This document shows, piece after piece, positions 9,632 to 19,456 of a stretch of 64,000 nt of DNA. The notes beneath the pieces were generated by a model. The model saw only the letters and a program-made list of their open reading frames with translations, did not search any database and had not been told where the DNA came from. This DNA is from JACMQX01 sp044225675. GTDB taxonomy: Bacteria > Pseudomonadota > Gammaproteobacteria > Burkholderiales > Burkholderiaceae_C. Made by a program: the position numbers and the translations under genes. Position 1 is the stretch's first letter, and each line of letters starts with the position of its first letter. The stretch is from positions 1-64,000 of the forward strand of contig JBGAIH010000013.1 in assembly GCA_044225675.1 (NCBI GenBank), read 5' to 3'.

Positions 9632-12600
9632 TCAATCGCAGACCGCCGTGCCCGCCTGCACATTCATCTGGAGCCGGGTGCCCAGCGGCGGCGCGCTGCC
9701 GGTGAAATCCAGCCGCACCGTGCCTTCGGCCGTCACGCCCGTCGCCAGCGCGGGTTCGTAGAAGGCCACGGCATGGCTCTGGCCGGGCCCGGTCGTCGCC
9801 ACACCGGCGCTGACGCTCTGGCCCGCGAGCCTGACGATGCTGGCGGCCACGGTGGCCGCACCGGCGTCGCTTGACGACGCCACCCTCAGCTGCAGTGCAT
9901 CCCCATTGCGGAGCTGGTAACCCTTGCCAAGCGCCTGGTAGGTGCCGCTGGACACGACGCTTGCGCCGTCGGACACGGTGAAGGTGCCCTGGCCGGCCGC
10001 GTTGATGGCCAGGGTCCAGTCGTAGGTCTTGCCCGGCACCCAGTCGCCCTGGACCCGCACCTCGTGAGTGCTGTCTCGCCCCAGCTGCCATTCCCAGTCG
10101 GATGAACCTGGCGCGCCGCCCCGGGCTGTCAGGCCTTCGGTTCCGCTGTTGGCCTTGAAGCGGCTGGTGGGGAGCGGGCCGCCCGCGCTGCAGACGGTCA
10201 CCAGCTGGGCCTGGGTCTGCGCGAGCTGCCACTGATGGCCCTGGTAGGTGGCTGTCAGCGCCGCGTCGATCCAGTCGCCGTTCTGCCCCCGGCTGGGCCA
10301 TACCGCGTTGCGGGTGTTGCTCTCCTGGGCGTTGAGCGTGACGACATCCGTCAGCGCAAGCACCGTCGCTGCCGTGCGGCGGTTGACGAGGCTGGCCTTG
10401 ACCGCGATGTCCTTGACCTGCGGTGTGCACATGTTGCCGACCACGCGGTTGACGTTGATGTTGGCGCCGGCTATCACCGTCTGCGGACTGAGGCTCAGGG
10501 CGCCGCTGACGCAGGCCAGGCCCTGGCAGAGCATGTCGCTCGTCGCCTCCGCAGCCATGGCCACGGCGTCACGCGCCGCCGTCACGTCCACCGAGGTGAT
10601 ACTCAGAAGCGCCTTGGACGCGTTCATCCACTGCGCCAGCGCCTCGGGATATTTGGCCTGGTTGTGCAGGGCCAGGGCGCTGGCAATGGCGGCAACGGCG
10701 TTGCTGCTGGCAACCGTGTCCGCGCCCGGGGCGGGCTGCAGCGCCTGCGCTGCCGGCAATGGAGCCGCCAGCAGCGCGGTGCCCGGCGTCACCGACAGCG
10801 TGAACTGCGGCGTGGCCAGCAAAGCGGGCGAGCCGGTGGCGGGAACGCCGTAGACCCACAGGGGTAGAGCCACACCCGTTGCCTGTTGCACGCTCACGCG
10901 CCAGATCACTTCCTGGCTCGCGCCCGAAGCGAGATCGAAAGACCAGGTGACCGTACCACCGGCCGTCATGGCGACCGGCGCGATGCTGGCGCCACTGTGC
11001 GTGACGCCCGCCGGCAGGCTGCCCACAAGCTTCACGGTGACGGTTGCCGTGCCGTTGTTGGTGACGGTCACGGCCAGGGCCGCCGCGTCGCCAATGGTCA
11101 ACGTCTGGGTTGTGTCGGCCGTCGCCGCCGCGGTGGCGGTGACCAGCGACGTGATCTGCGGATGGGCCATGGCATTGGGCGAAGCCGCCATCGCCGCAAG
11201 GTCGAAGCCGAACATCAGGCTGCGGCCCCGCCCCCAGGTGCTGGAGACAATGGCCGGGTCCTGCGCCCCCACAAGCGAGGCGCCGGGAGCCGGCGCGGCG
11301 CGGGCTGCAACCGATGCGCCGGGAGCAAATGCACCCGCGATGAAGCTTGCGTGCAGCTCGCCGCCCTGAAGGTCCATCCTGGTCGGCTGACCCACCGTGT
11401 CCAGCACGCCGGGCTCGAAGATCTGGCCCGAGACGATGTCCACCGCATGGTCGGCGCCTGCCAGGCGGCCGCGATAGGCAACACCGGCGGCAGCATGCAG
11501 CAGCAGGTTGCGGTCGTCCTGCACGCCGTCCAGGATCAGGCCGTCACCACGCCAGACGGCGTCGCGGACTTCCTTGACGATCGACGGGTCGAGTTTGCCG
11601 GCGGGCCCGCTGATCCAGTAGGTGTTGTAGATGCCGCAACGCATCTCGTGGCGGAATTCGGCGTCGGTCGTCACCACCTTGTGCGGGATCCCGAGCGCGT
11701 CGAGGAACGCATGGAGGCCCTGGACCCGCTCCTGCACGCAGGCCGCCACGTCGGGCTGCGCCGTCGCGTTCTCGCCGCGAACCAGATGCTGCGCCTCGGT
11801 GTCGGTGTCGGTGGTGGCGACTCCGTTGCTGTCGACGCAGGACACGAGGACCAGGATGCGGGAATCGCGCTTGAACTGGCTCGTGACCTCGACCTGCGTG
11901 AACGTCGGCGTGACGGGAGCGGCGGACACCGAGAACACCGCGCTCGACAACGTGACGCTGGTGCTGTTCACGTTCTCCGACAGCACGGCGCGGTACTGGC
12001 CCGCTCCAGCGGGCGGGGTCCATATCTGGTTGCCGGCGAAAGTCGCGCCCGCAGCCACGGCCGGCTGGATGTTCCAGGTGGCCAGGATCTGGCTCGTCGC
12101 GTTGTCATAGACGGCCAGGTTGGCCTGCGGCTGCGCCGCGACCGGCGCCGGATTGACGAGCGTGTAGCCAAGACTGACGTCCTGGCCCGAGACCGGCGCG
12201 GACGGCGCCACCGTCACACCGCCCGTGAACTGGATCGCCTTGCCGGTCCCCGTGAGCGTGACCAGCTGCGGCGTGACGTCGCTGTAGGCAATGTTCAACG
12301 TGGCCGTATGCGCACCCACCGCCGATGGTGAATGGGTGATCGTCACGGTGCAGGTCGCGCCCACGGCCAGACTGGCCTGTTGCGCGCAACCGGCGCCGGA
12401 CACGATGAATTGCGAGGGGTCGCTGCCCGACAGCGTGACCGTGGGCGAAGCCGCCGGCGCGCTCCCGCTGTTGGTCACCATCACTTGCTGCGGGGCCGAT
12501 GCCGCACCGGCGTAGGTGGCGCCGAACGCAAGCTGCGGCGGCAGCACCGTGATGGCCGGCGTGCCAGTCAGGCTGATGACGGTCTGCCCCAGCGTGATGT

Positions 12601-15600
12601 CGCGGCCGTTGAACTGCACGGAGCCCGTGACGACGAGCTGCTGTCCGGCGATTCCGGTCACGGTCCAGGGCCAGGCCAGGTTCTGCGTGGCACCGACGGC
12701 GACACCCAGGGGCTGGCCGTACTGCGCAACCAGTGCGCCCGTGACGGGGTTGACCACGCGGATCGTGACGCTGCCCGAGACCGTTGAGTCGCCGGCATTG
12801 AAGACGGCCAGGTTGATGTTGAGCGGCTGGCCGATTTCAGCCGTGGCCGAGGCCGTGACCGTGCCGCGCAGGCCGACGCCGGTTGCCGCGGAGTCGAGCA
12901 CCTGCAGGGGCGCCGTCGCGGTGGCCAGGATCAGCGACCCCGCCCCCGTGACGCTGAGGTGGGCCGTGTAGTCGCCGGCGCCAAGCGCCGAAGCCGCAAC
13001 GGCGTAAGGGAAGCTGCGCACGGCGCCGGGCGCCAGCTGCGCGACGTCTTCGCTGCGCTGCCAGACCACGGCCGCGCCGGCGTTGCGCACGACGGTGGTG
13101 ACCTGAAGGTTCTCGAGCACCGTGTTGCTGCCGAGGTTGCCGGCGCGCGAGGTGAGCGTGACCAGGTCGGCCGTGCTGTAGCTGGCGCGGTCCGCGCTGA
13201 TGCGCGCCGAAGCGGCCTGGCTGGTCGACCCGGTGATCGCGAAGCTCGTCGTGGACACGCCATAGACCACGCCCGCCGAAGTCAGCAGCTCGGCCTTGAG
13301 AAGATAGCCGCCCGCCAGCAGGCCCGTCACCGGCCAGGCCGCCTGCGCCGAGGCAGTCTGCCCGGCGCCGACGCTGAACGGTCCGTTGACCGGCAGCACC
13401 TCGACCACGCGGCCGTCGGCGGCCAGCACGGTAAACCGCGCCAAGGCGTTCTTGGGGAAGCTGCCCAGGTTGCTGATCGTCGCCCCCAGGATGGCCGTGT
13501 CCGCCGCTGCGTAGGCCGTCCTGTCCGTCTGCGCAGCGACGCTCACACTGGAGGCGATCGAGCGGACGTCCACATCGAGGCGGTTGTTCGTGCGGTCGAA
13601 GTCCGCCAGCGTGGTGCTGCCCCCGCCGTTGTCGTCCGCGACGAAACTCAGCGTCAGATAGTTGCCCAGGCTGGGGATCACGGCCACCAGGTCGACGTAC
13701 TGGGCCTTGGCCAGCGACACGCCCATGGCAAAACGCGTGATCAGGGTCGCGGGTCCGCTGGCGTCCTGGCCATAGACGGCCACCTGGGTCGAGGTGCCCG
13801 CCGTGTTGCTGCCGGCGTTGCCGACCCGGAAGGTCACGGTGGACGCGGCGGAACCTGTATCGGCCACGCGCACGTAGCCCACCGTCAGGTCCGGCACCGC
13901 CCGCTGCCGGGTCTCGAAGATGCGGTTGACGACGAAGGTGTTCTGGTCCAGGAACGAGGGCGCGGGGTTGCGCGGGACACTCAGGTCGTCATTGATGTTG
14001 TTGCTGTTGTAGGCGAACTGGTTCCAGACACTGCGGGTCTTGGCCCAGGCGTTGTTGATGTCCGTGTAGGCCACGATGCCGCGCTTGAGGCCCGCCGAAC
14101 CGGTCATCGCGTCACCCGGCACGACGATGTCGGCATGCCCGTCGCCGTCGATGTCGGCGACGATCGGATGCTCCATGCCGGTCAGCGAGTAGCTGAGGGT
14201 CTGGAAAATGGTGCTTCCGGTCGGGCCGTCGAAGACGTACAGGTTCTGCTCATCGCGATAGACGATCGACATTCGGCCGTTGCCGTGAAAGTCGAACGCC
14301 GTTGCGCCCGTGTTGGCGGATCCGTCCTTGATGGGTTTGCGCCACATCATCGATCCGTCATGGCGGAACACGCTGAACCAGTCGCGGCCGGCCACGCCGA
14401 TGTCCGGATACCCGTCGCCGTCGAGGTCCGCGATGACCGGAACGCCACCCACGCCCACGATGCTCACGGGACCCCAGATGACCTGGCCGGTATGGCTGAA
14501 CAGGGTCAGGTTGCCATTGGTCATGCGCAGGAACTCGGGATACGGGTCATCGTTGAAGTTGGCCGCCTGGATCGGCCATTGCGAGCCCGCACCCGCGTTG
14601 AACCGCAGGGAACCGTCACTGTTCCAGACGCGGTCACCGCAGATGACCGCCTGGCCCGTGTCGGTCGGCGACAGCTTGATGGCGTAGGTGTTGGAGCCGT
14701 TCGAGCAGTAGTTGTCCAGCTGCACGCCCGTGTTGCTGTACAGGGCCGGTCCCATCAGGATCTCCGCAATGCCGTCGCCGTTGATGTCGGCGATGGCCGG
14801 ATTGCCCGGATAGTTGTACGTCTGGGCCTTGAGCGCGCCTGTGTTGGACAGGATCACCATGCCGTAGTTGTATTTGGACGCCACGATCTCGGGGATGCCG
14901 TCACCGTCGAGGTCCGCGATGGCCATGCCGTACTGTGAACTCACGCCACCGAAGACCGAGGGCGGGACGGTGAGCACCTCCTGGCCTGTGATGCCGTCGA
15001 TCGCGCGCAGGGTCGCTCCACCGTAGTAGTTGCCTCCGCCCGGGTAGCTGGCAAAGATGATCCGCGGCGTGTCGAGTTCGTCGATGCGTCCATCGCCGTT
15101 GGTGTCGTGGATGCGCCCGACCACGGGCGTCATCATGACGTCGCCATCCCAGATGAATTTGACCTTCGGGGTGAACGGCAGGATGGCGGGGATGACCATG
15201 GCTTCGTCCGCCGTGGAGCGGACGTTGTTGCCGCGTGTCTTCTCGATGACCTGGCTGTACGGATCGATCACCACGCTGATCGGCGCGTCACGGAACTCCA
15301 GCGCGCCGGCGACCGCGATCGAGAGCGACGCCGTTGCATTCACGGGCAGCGCCGCGGCCAACGCCGACTGCCCCAGGACCGGGTCGGTGGCCGCGTCGAA
15401 CTTGCCGTTGCGGTCGATATCGGCGAACGCCAGCACGGCGACGCCCGCCGGAGCCGTCGACGCTCCGGCGTTGCCGATGACGACCGAGACGGTGCCACCC
15501 TGCAGCAGGGTCTGCGGGTCGGTGCCGGCACCGGTTCGCTTGACCTGCATGGCCACGAAGTCCGGCGCCAGCCCCGTCTGCTGCGTCTTGCGCAGGCGCA

Positions 15601-17581
15601 CCTGGCCGCCATCGATGGTGACGATGCCCTGCTGCTGGAAATCGATGACCGACGGCGCATAGCCCTCGGCAGTCACCGTGACGCGCATGGTCGCTTCGGA
15701 GAACTGGCGGATCGTGATGCGGCCGTTCGCGTCGCCGGCAACGCTCGTGCCCAGATGGGACAGATAGCCGGTGCCCGGAAACGGAATCGGCTGGTTGGTG
15801 CCCGCATCAACCACCACGAAGGTCACGGTGCCGTAACCGGAGAGGTAGGGAATCGGCGTCTGGTTATCGTATAGCGCGGGCGAGTAGTTGACGATCCTGC
15901 CATAGCTGCAAGCCAGGATGATGTTGATGCCGTGAACCTTGTATCCGCTGCGGCTCGTCTTGATGTTGGAGGCTCCGGAGCCGACGCCGGTGATCGTGTA
16001 CCGGCCATCGGCCGCGGTGGTCGCCGTGTTGTACGTCGATCCCGTGTTGATGACCGTGACGCCCTGGAGGGGCAGCCCCGTCACCGCATCGGTCACCTGG
16101 CCCTCGATCGTGCACCCGGTGGACGGCTGGCCGGAGTTGAGCGTCGGCGAGAAGTCGAACCGGACGCCGGCCGGCATGGACGCGCTCAGCGTCTCGGTGA
16201 CATAGCCGGCCTTCGACGCGGCGACGGTCGTCTGCCCGGGCGGCAGGTTCGTCAGGGCATACTGGCCCGCGATATCCGTCACGGCGCTGACTCCGGCAGG
16301 CGTGGCGGCGACGGTGGCGCCCGCCAGGGGCGCCCCGGTGCCGCGCACCCGGACGGTTCCCGAGACCACCACGGCGCCCGTCTCCGCCGCTTGCGAGCGA
16401 AGAAGCAGGACGTCACCCACATCGGTCGTCGCGCCCGCCTGCAGCGCGAGCATCACTTCCACCATGCTGTAACCCGCCCGCGTCAGCCTGAACTGGACCG
16501 GTTGCGGCACGAGCTGGCCGAGCGCGATGGCACCATCGGCGCCCGTCACCTGCGTCGCGACGGGGGCACCGCCGGAGGTCGACAAGGTCACGGCAACGCC
16601 GGCGAGCGGCAGTCGCGTCAAGGCGTCGATCACGCGGCCCTTGACGATGGCGCGCGTCGGGTCTTGCGGTGTCTGCATGGTGAGATGCAGTGCACGCAAC
16701 GCCAGCGCGGTGACCAGGGGATCACCGCCCCAGGAGCCGTCGGCCAGCTGCTGGGCGATCAGGTAGTCGCGCACCTTGACGCCGACGGTGGCCGGGTTGC
16801 TGAAGGGATGCACCGCCCGGTAGGCCAGCGCCGTGAGATAGGCACTGCCGCCCCAGCTCCCGTCGGCGGCCTGACGCGCCAGCAGCCAGCTGGCTGCGAG
16901 CTGCGAGCCCAGATAGGCCTGCGGGTTCTGGGTCGATACGGCATTGAGGCCCAGCAGCACCTCGGCCGTCGTGCCCAGGTCGTCCGTTCCGCCGAACCCC
17001 CAGCTGCCTGAGGCATTCTGGGCATTGACCAGGGAGGCCGCGATCACGGCATTGGCCTGCGCGGTCCGCTCGTTGGCACGAAGGGCCCAGGCGCTGTCCA
17101 GCGTTCCGGGCCGGAAGCCGGCCTGCGGCGCAAGGCCGCCGCCTTCTACCTGCAGCTGCGCCAGTTGCGCCTGCGCCGCCGTGGCCGAGGCGCCAGCGGC
17201 TCTGGCTGCGGCAATCTGGCGGGCGAGCAGTTCAGCCTGGGCAGGCTGCACGGCCTGGAGCGCGGATGTCAGCGCCGGCGAAGCGGGTTGCGCCAGGGCC
17301 GAAAGGGTGAGCGCAGTCTCCGACTGGGTCTGCAGGGGGGTGCCGATCGATTGGGACTGCGATGCGAGGGCCCCGTTCGGCAGGACCTGGGCATTGAGCC
17401 AGACCAGGCCCTTCTGGATCGCAAGGTTGGCCTGGGCGGATGCACCCACGCACGCAAGCCCCACGCCGAGGGCAAGCACGGCGCCGCGAAGCGTTCGTAG
17501 ATATTGATGGACACGGTCCGTGCCTGCAAACAACAAAGATTCAGCACGGCCCGCAATGGCCCGACTCCGCCAGACGCACAT
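9632..17581 (-). CDS. giant secreted mosaic protein (cyclase-like, FG-GAP, CARDB and Ig-like domains)
   Basis: 2649 residues. The ATG at 17581 follows a GAGGGGGG ribosome site, and a long signal peptide ends near VGASAQA. Residues about 40-310 hold alpha/alpha-barrel repeats with QxxDGSWGG motifs, as in terpene cyclases and thioester-containing domains. Next come carboxypeptidase-regulatory-like beta domains (about 310-620) and then FG-GAP/VCBS repeats (about 795-1225) with Ca-binding DxDGDG loops such as IADLDGDGIPEIV. CARDB-like Ig domains follow from about 1230, an ASPM/Hydin-like domain near 1675-1780, a Rossmann-like domain near 1905-2100 and DUF11-like beta domains. It is probably an extracellular adhesin or scaffold. 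It is 17 bp ahead of the RHS gene, so the two are likely co-expressed, and divergent from the secretion operon. Confidence 0.8.
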   Translation of the reverse strand: MCVWRSRAIAGRAESLLFAGTDRVHQYLRTLRGAVLALGVGLACVGASAQANLAIQKGLVWLNAQVLPNGALASQSQSIGTPLQTQSETALTLSALAQPASPALTSALQAVQPAQAELLARQIAAARAAGASATAAQAQLAQLQVEGGGLAPQAGFRPGTLDSAWALRANERTAQANAVIAASLVNAQNASGSWGFGGTDDLGTTAEVLLGLNAVSTQNPQAYLGSQLAASWLLARQAADGSWGGSAYLTALAYRAVHPFSNPATVGVKVRDYLIAQQLADGSWGGDPLVTALALRALHLTMQTPQDPTRAIVKGRVIDALTRLPLAGVAVTLSTSGGAPVATQVTGADGAIALGQLVPQPVQFRLTRAGYSMVEVMLALQAGATTDVGDVLLLRSQAAETGAVVVSGTVRVRGTGAPLAGATVAATPAGVSAVTDIAGQYALTNLPPGQTTVAASKAGYVTETLSASMPAGVRFDFSPTLNSGQPSTGCTIEGQVTDAVTGLPLQGVTVINTGSTYNTATTAADGRYTITGVGSGASNIKTSRSGYKVHGINIILACSYGRIVNYSPALYDNQTPIPYLSGYGTVTFVVVDAGTNQPIPFPGTGYLSHLGTSVAGDANGRITIRQFSEATMRVTVTAEGYAPSVIDFQQQGIVTIDGGQVRLRKTQQTGLAPDFVAMQVKRTGAGTDPQTLLQGGTVSVVIGNAGASTAPAGVAVLAFADIDRNGKFDAATDPVLGQSALAAALPVNATASLSIAVAGALEFRDAPISVVIDPYSQVIEKTRGNNVRSTADEAMVIPAILPFTPKVKFIWDGDVMMTPVVGRIHDTNGDGRIDELDTPRIIFASYPGGGNYYGGATLRAIDGITGQEVLTVPPSVFGGVSSQYGMAIADLDGDGIPEIVASKYNYGMVILSNTGALKAQTYNYPGNPAIADINGDGIAEILMGPALYSNTGVQLDNYCSNGSNTYAIKLSPTDTGQAVICGDRVWNSDGSLRFNAGAGSQWPIQAANFNDDPYPEFLRMTNGNLTLFSHTGQVIWGPVSIVGVGGVPVIADLDGDGYPDIGVAGRDWFSVFRHDGSMMWRKPIKDGSANTGATAFDFHGNGRMSIVYRDEQNLYVFDGPTGSTIFQTLSYSLTGMEHPIVADIDGDGHADIVVPGDAMTGSAGLKRGIVAYTDINNAWAKTRSVWNQFAYNSNNINDDLSVPRNPAPSFLDQNTFVVNRIFETRQRAVPDLTVGYVRVADTGSAASTVTFRVGNAGSNTAGTSTQVAVYGQDASGPATLITRFAMGVSLAKAQYVDLVAVIPSLGNYLTLSFVADDNGGGSTTLADFDRTNNRLDVDVRSIASSVSVAAQTDRTAYAAADTAILGATISNLGSFPKNALARFTVLAADGRVVEVLPVNGPFSVGAGQTASAQAAWPVTGLLAGGYLLKAELLTSAGVVYGVSTTSFAITGSTSQAASARISADRASYSTADLVTLTSRAGNLGSNTVLENLQVTTVVRNAGAAVVWQRSEDVAQLAPGAVRSFPYAVAASALGAGDYTAHLSVTGAGSLILATATAPLQVLDSAATGVGLRGTVTASATAEIGQPLNINLAVFNAGDSTVSGSVTIRVVNPVTGALVAQYGQPLGVAVGATQNLAWPWTVTGIAGQQLVVTGSVQFNGRDITLGQTVISLTGTPAITVLPPQLAFGATYAGAASAPQQVMVTNSGSAPAASPTVTLSGSDPSQFIVSGAGCAQQASLAVGATCTVTITHSPSAVGAHTATLNIAYSDVTPQLVTLTGTGKAIQFTGGVTVAPSAPVSGQDVSLGYTLVNPAPVAAQPQANLAVYDNATSQILATWNIQPAVAAGATFAGNQIWTPPAGAGQYRAVLSENVNSTSVTLSSAVFSVSAAPVTPTFTQVEVTSQFKRDSRILVLVSCVDSNGVATTDTDTEAQHLVRGENATAQPDVAACVQERVQGLHAFLDALGIPHKVVTTDAEFRHEMRCGIYNTYWISGPAGKLDPSIVKEVRDAVWRGDGLILDGVQDDRNLLLHAAAGVAYRGRLAGADHAVDIVSGQIFEPGVLDTVGQPTRMDLQGGELHASFIAGAFAPGASVAARAAPAPGASLVGAQDPAIVSSTWGRGRSLMFGFDLAAMAASPNAMAHPQITSLVTATAAATADTTQTLTIGDAAALAVTVTNNGTATVTVKLVGSLPAGVTHSGASIAPVAMTAGGTVTWSFDLASGASQEVIWRVSVQQATGVALPLWVYGVPATGSPALLATPQFTLSVTPGTALLAAPLPAAQALQPAPGADTVASSNAVAAIASALALHNQAKYPEALAQWMNASKALLSITSVDVTAARDAVAMAAEATSDMLCQGLACVSGALSLSPQTVIAGANINVNRVVGNMCTPQVKDIAVKASLVNRRTAATVLALTDVVTLNAQESNTRNAVWPSRGQNGDWIDAALTATYQGHQWQLAQTQAQLVTVCSAGGPLPTSRFKANSGTEGLTARGGAPGSSDWEWQLGRDSTHEVRVQGDWVPGKTYDWTLAINAAGQGTFTVSDGASVVSSGTYQALGKGYQLRNGDALQLRVASSSDAGAATVAASIVRLAGQSVSAGVATTGPGQSHAVAFYEPALATGVTAEGTVRLDFTGSAPPLGTRLQMNVQAGTAVCD

Positions 17582-17696
17582 GTTCCCCCCTCGGGTATTC
17601 CTGACTGTCCTCCTGAGCTCAGCCTGTTCTTGTGCGAACCCATGGCTCGCCCGGCCTCACACCAGTACGTCGGGCCTCACAGCCCGGTTTGGCGCG

Positions 17697-17726
17697 AATG
17701 TAGTCGGGGTCGGGCGGCCGAGCCAA
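17697..17726 (-). promoter_or_regulatory. possible sigma-70 promoter for the giant-protein/RHS operon
   Basis: On the minus strand TTGGCT (17726-17721) and TACATT (17702-17697) are 18 bp apart, a fair match to -35 and -10 boxes. They would give a leader of about 110 nt before the ATG at 17581. The 244-bp divergent gap (17582-17825) should also hold the promoter of the secretion operon, but no convincing box was found on the plus strand. Confidence 0.3.
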
Positions 17727-17825
17727 TGACTTTGGTCCCTTGCCGCGACGTCACATCCGGGTAACCATCGGTGACATGAACAGCGAGTTCCCGCGTGCTC
17801 GTGCACAGGGGACAGAAGAGGATTT

Positions 17826-18254
17826 GTGTCGTACAGCCACCCGCCGCGCAGGCATGCACGCGGCTTCACATTGCTTGAACTGCTGGTCGTCGTCGCCATC
17901 ATCGGCTTGCTCGCCGCCTACGTGGGCCCCAAGTACTTCAGCCAGATCGGAAAGTCCGAGCAGGCCGTCGCCCGGTCGCAGGTCGAGGCCTTCCATCGCG
18001 CGCTGGGGACCTACCGGCTCGACGTCGGCAGCTTTCCGACGACCGAGGAAGGCCTGAACGCCCTGCTCACCCGGCCCGCCAACGCGGCGAAGTGGAACGG
18101 ACCCTACCTCGACAAGGCCGTTCCGCTCGATCCGTGGGGCCGCGCCTACATCTACCGCGCACCCGGATCGCAAGGCGACTACGACCTCCTCTCCTACGGC
18201 AAGGACGGTCAACAGGGCGGCACGGGAGATGCCGCAGACATCACCCTCCGCTGA
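17826..18254 (+). CDS. gspG: major pseudopilin GspG
   Basis: 142 residues from a GTG start with AGAGGA just upstream. The prepilin cleavage motif RGFTLLELL, with Glu at position +5, starts at residue 12 and is followed by a hydrophobic helix. The C-terminal part shows the GspG hallmarks FPTTEEGLNAL, NGPYLDKAVPLDPWG and a DYDLLSYGKDGQ-GG calcium-site region. Length is normal for the family. GspG builds the periplasmic pseudopilus that pushes substrates through the secretin after processing by a prepilin peptidase, which is not encoded here. It is the first gene of the operon. Confidence 0.93.
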   Translation: MSYSHPPRRHARGFTLLELLVVVAIIGLLAAYVGPKYFSQIGKSEQAVARSQVEAFHRALGTYRLDVGSFPTTEEGLNALLTRPANAAKWNGPYLDKAVPLDPWGRAYIYRAPGSQGDYDLLSYGKDGQQGGTGDAADITLR

Positions 18255-18274
18255 CGTTCCCGCGCAGGTCCATC

Positions 18275-19456
18275 ATGCAATTCCAGGTTCGTGCGCTCGA
18301 CGCGCAGCAGAACGTCCGTCAGCTCCTGCTCGAAGCCGCTGACGAGGCCGACGCGCGCACGCAGACGGCCGCGCGCGAGCTGGTGCCGCTGTCGGTCGCC
18401 TCCGTGGGTGCCGCCGCGCTGCGCCGCCGGTCGGGCTTTGCCCTGCTGCTGTTTGCGCAGGAACTGCATGCCCTGCTCTCAGCCGGGCTCAGCGTCATCG
18501 AATCGCTCGACGTCCTGATCGAGAAGGAAAGCGCCGGGGACCGGCGCGCCGTGCTCGCACGCGTGAGCGCCCAGCTGCGCCAGGGAATGCGCCTGTCGGC
18601 CGCGCTGCAACAGCAACCGGACATCTTCCCGGCGGTGCTGGTCGGCGTGGTCCATGCGGCCGAGGGAACCAGCAGCCTGCCCCAGGCCCTGCAACGCTAC
18701 ATCGACTATGAAAGCCGCGTCGATGCGGTGCGCCACAAGGTGGTGAGCGCCGCCATCTATCCGTCCATCCTGCTGGGCGTCGGCGGCGCGGTGGCCCTGT
18801 TCCTGCTGGGGTACGTCGTACCCCGCTTTGCCAGCGTGTACCAGGACAGCGGCCGCCCTTTGCCCTGGGCTTCGGAGCTGCTGATGGGCTGGGGCCAGTT
18901 CATCCACGCGCATGCGATGCCGATCGCTTCGGCGATGGTGATCCTTGTCGCCTTCGGCGTCGGGTGGACCCGCAAGCACCTGGGCGCGGGAGGCCTGTGG
19001 CGGATGCTGGCGCTGTTGCCGGGCGCGCGGCCGCGCATCGAGATCCTGGAGCTGTCGCGGCTGTACCTCACGCTGGGCATGCTGCTCGAAGGCGGGATCG
19101 CGCTGCACCAGGCGCTGCACATGGCCCGCGCGGTGTTGCCGGCAGCGCGGCAGCCGGCACTCGAGGCGGCACGGCGCGGTATCGAAAGCGGCCAGTCGCT
19201 GAGCCAGGTCCTTGAAGCCAGCCGGCTCGGAACGCCCGTGGCGCTGCGCCTGCTGCGCGTGGGGGAGAAGTCCGGACAGCTCGGGCCGATGCTGACGCGC
19301 GCCGCCGCCTTCTACGACAGCGAGACCACGCGCTGGATCGAGCGCTTCACCAAAACCTTCGAGCCCCTGCTGATGACCGCGATCGGCGTGGTGATCGGGC
19401 TGATCGTCATCCTGCTGTACATGCCCGTGTTCGACCTCGCGGGAAGCCTTCCATGA
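18275..19456 (+). CDS. gspF: inner-membrane platform protein GspF/PilC family
   Basis: 393 residues from the ATG at 18275. It has two T2SSF domains: the first contains LLLFAQELHALLSAGLSV and the second LSRLYLTLGMLLEGGIAL. Hydrophobic segments lie near 165-190, 215-235 and at the C-terminus (MTAIGVVIGLIVILLYMPVF), the usual three-helix layout. GspF couples the cytoplasmic ATPase to pseudopilus assembly in the inner membrane. The stop overlaps the next ATG by 4 bp (ATGA), indicating translational coupling. Confidence 0.92.
   Translation: MQFQVRALDAQQNVRQLLLEAADEADARTQTAARELVPLSVASVGAAALRRRSGFALLLFAQELHALLSAGLSVIESLDVLIEKESAGDRRAVLARVSAQLRQGMRLSAALQQQPDIFPAVLVGVVHAAEGTSSLPQALQRYIDYESRVDAVRHKVVSAAIYPSILLGVGGAVALFLLGYVVPRFASVYQDSGRPLPWASELLMGWGQFIHAHAMPIASAMVILVAFGVGWTRKHLGAGGLWRMLALLPGARPRIEILELSRLYLTLGMLLEGGIALHQALHMARAVLPAARQPALEAARRGIESGQSLSQVLEASRLGTPVALRLLRVGEKSGQLGPMLTRAAAFYDSETTRWIERFTKTFEPLLMTAIGVVIGLIVILLYMPVFDLAGSLP

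Noticed and set aside
2607..9761. 2384-codon open frame antisense to the RHS gene
   Set aside because: Repetitive Gly/Arg/Val-rich translation without domains; it mirrors the codon periodicity of the highly GC-rich RHS gene. The RHS strand has clear YD repeats and a core.
9615..10430. N-terminal extension of the RHS frame to an ATG at 10430
   Set aside because: It would overlap the preceding gene by 800 bp in another frame; the ATG at 9614 has a ribosome site and opens into a signal peptide.
12959..14938. 659-codon plus-strand frame inside the giant protein gene
   Set aside because: Antisense of the FG-GAP/CARDB region, compositionally Arg/Gly/His-rich, no family features.
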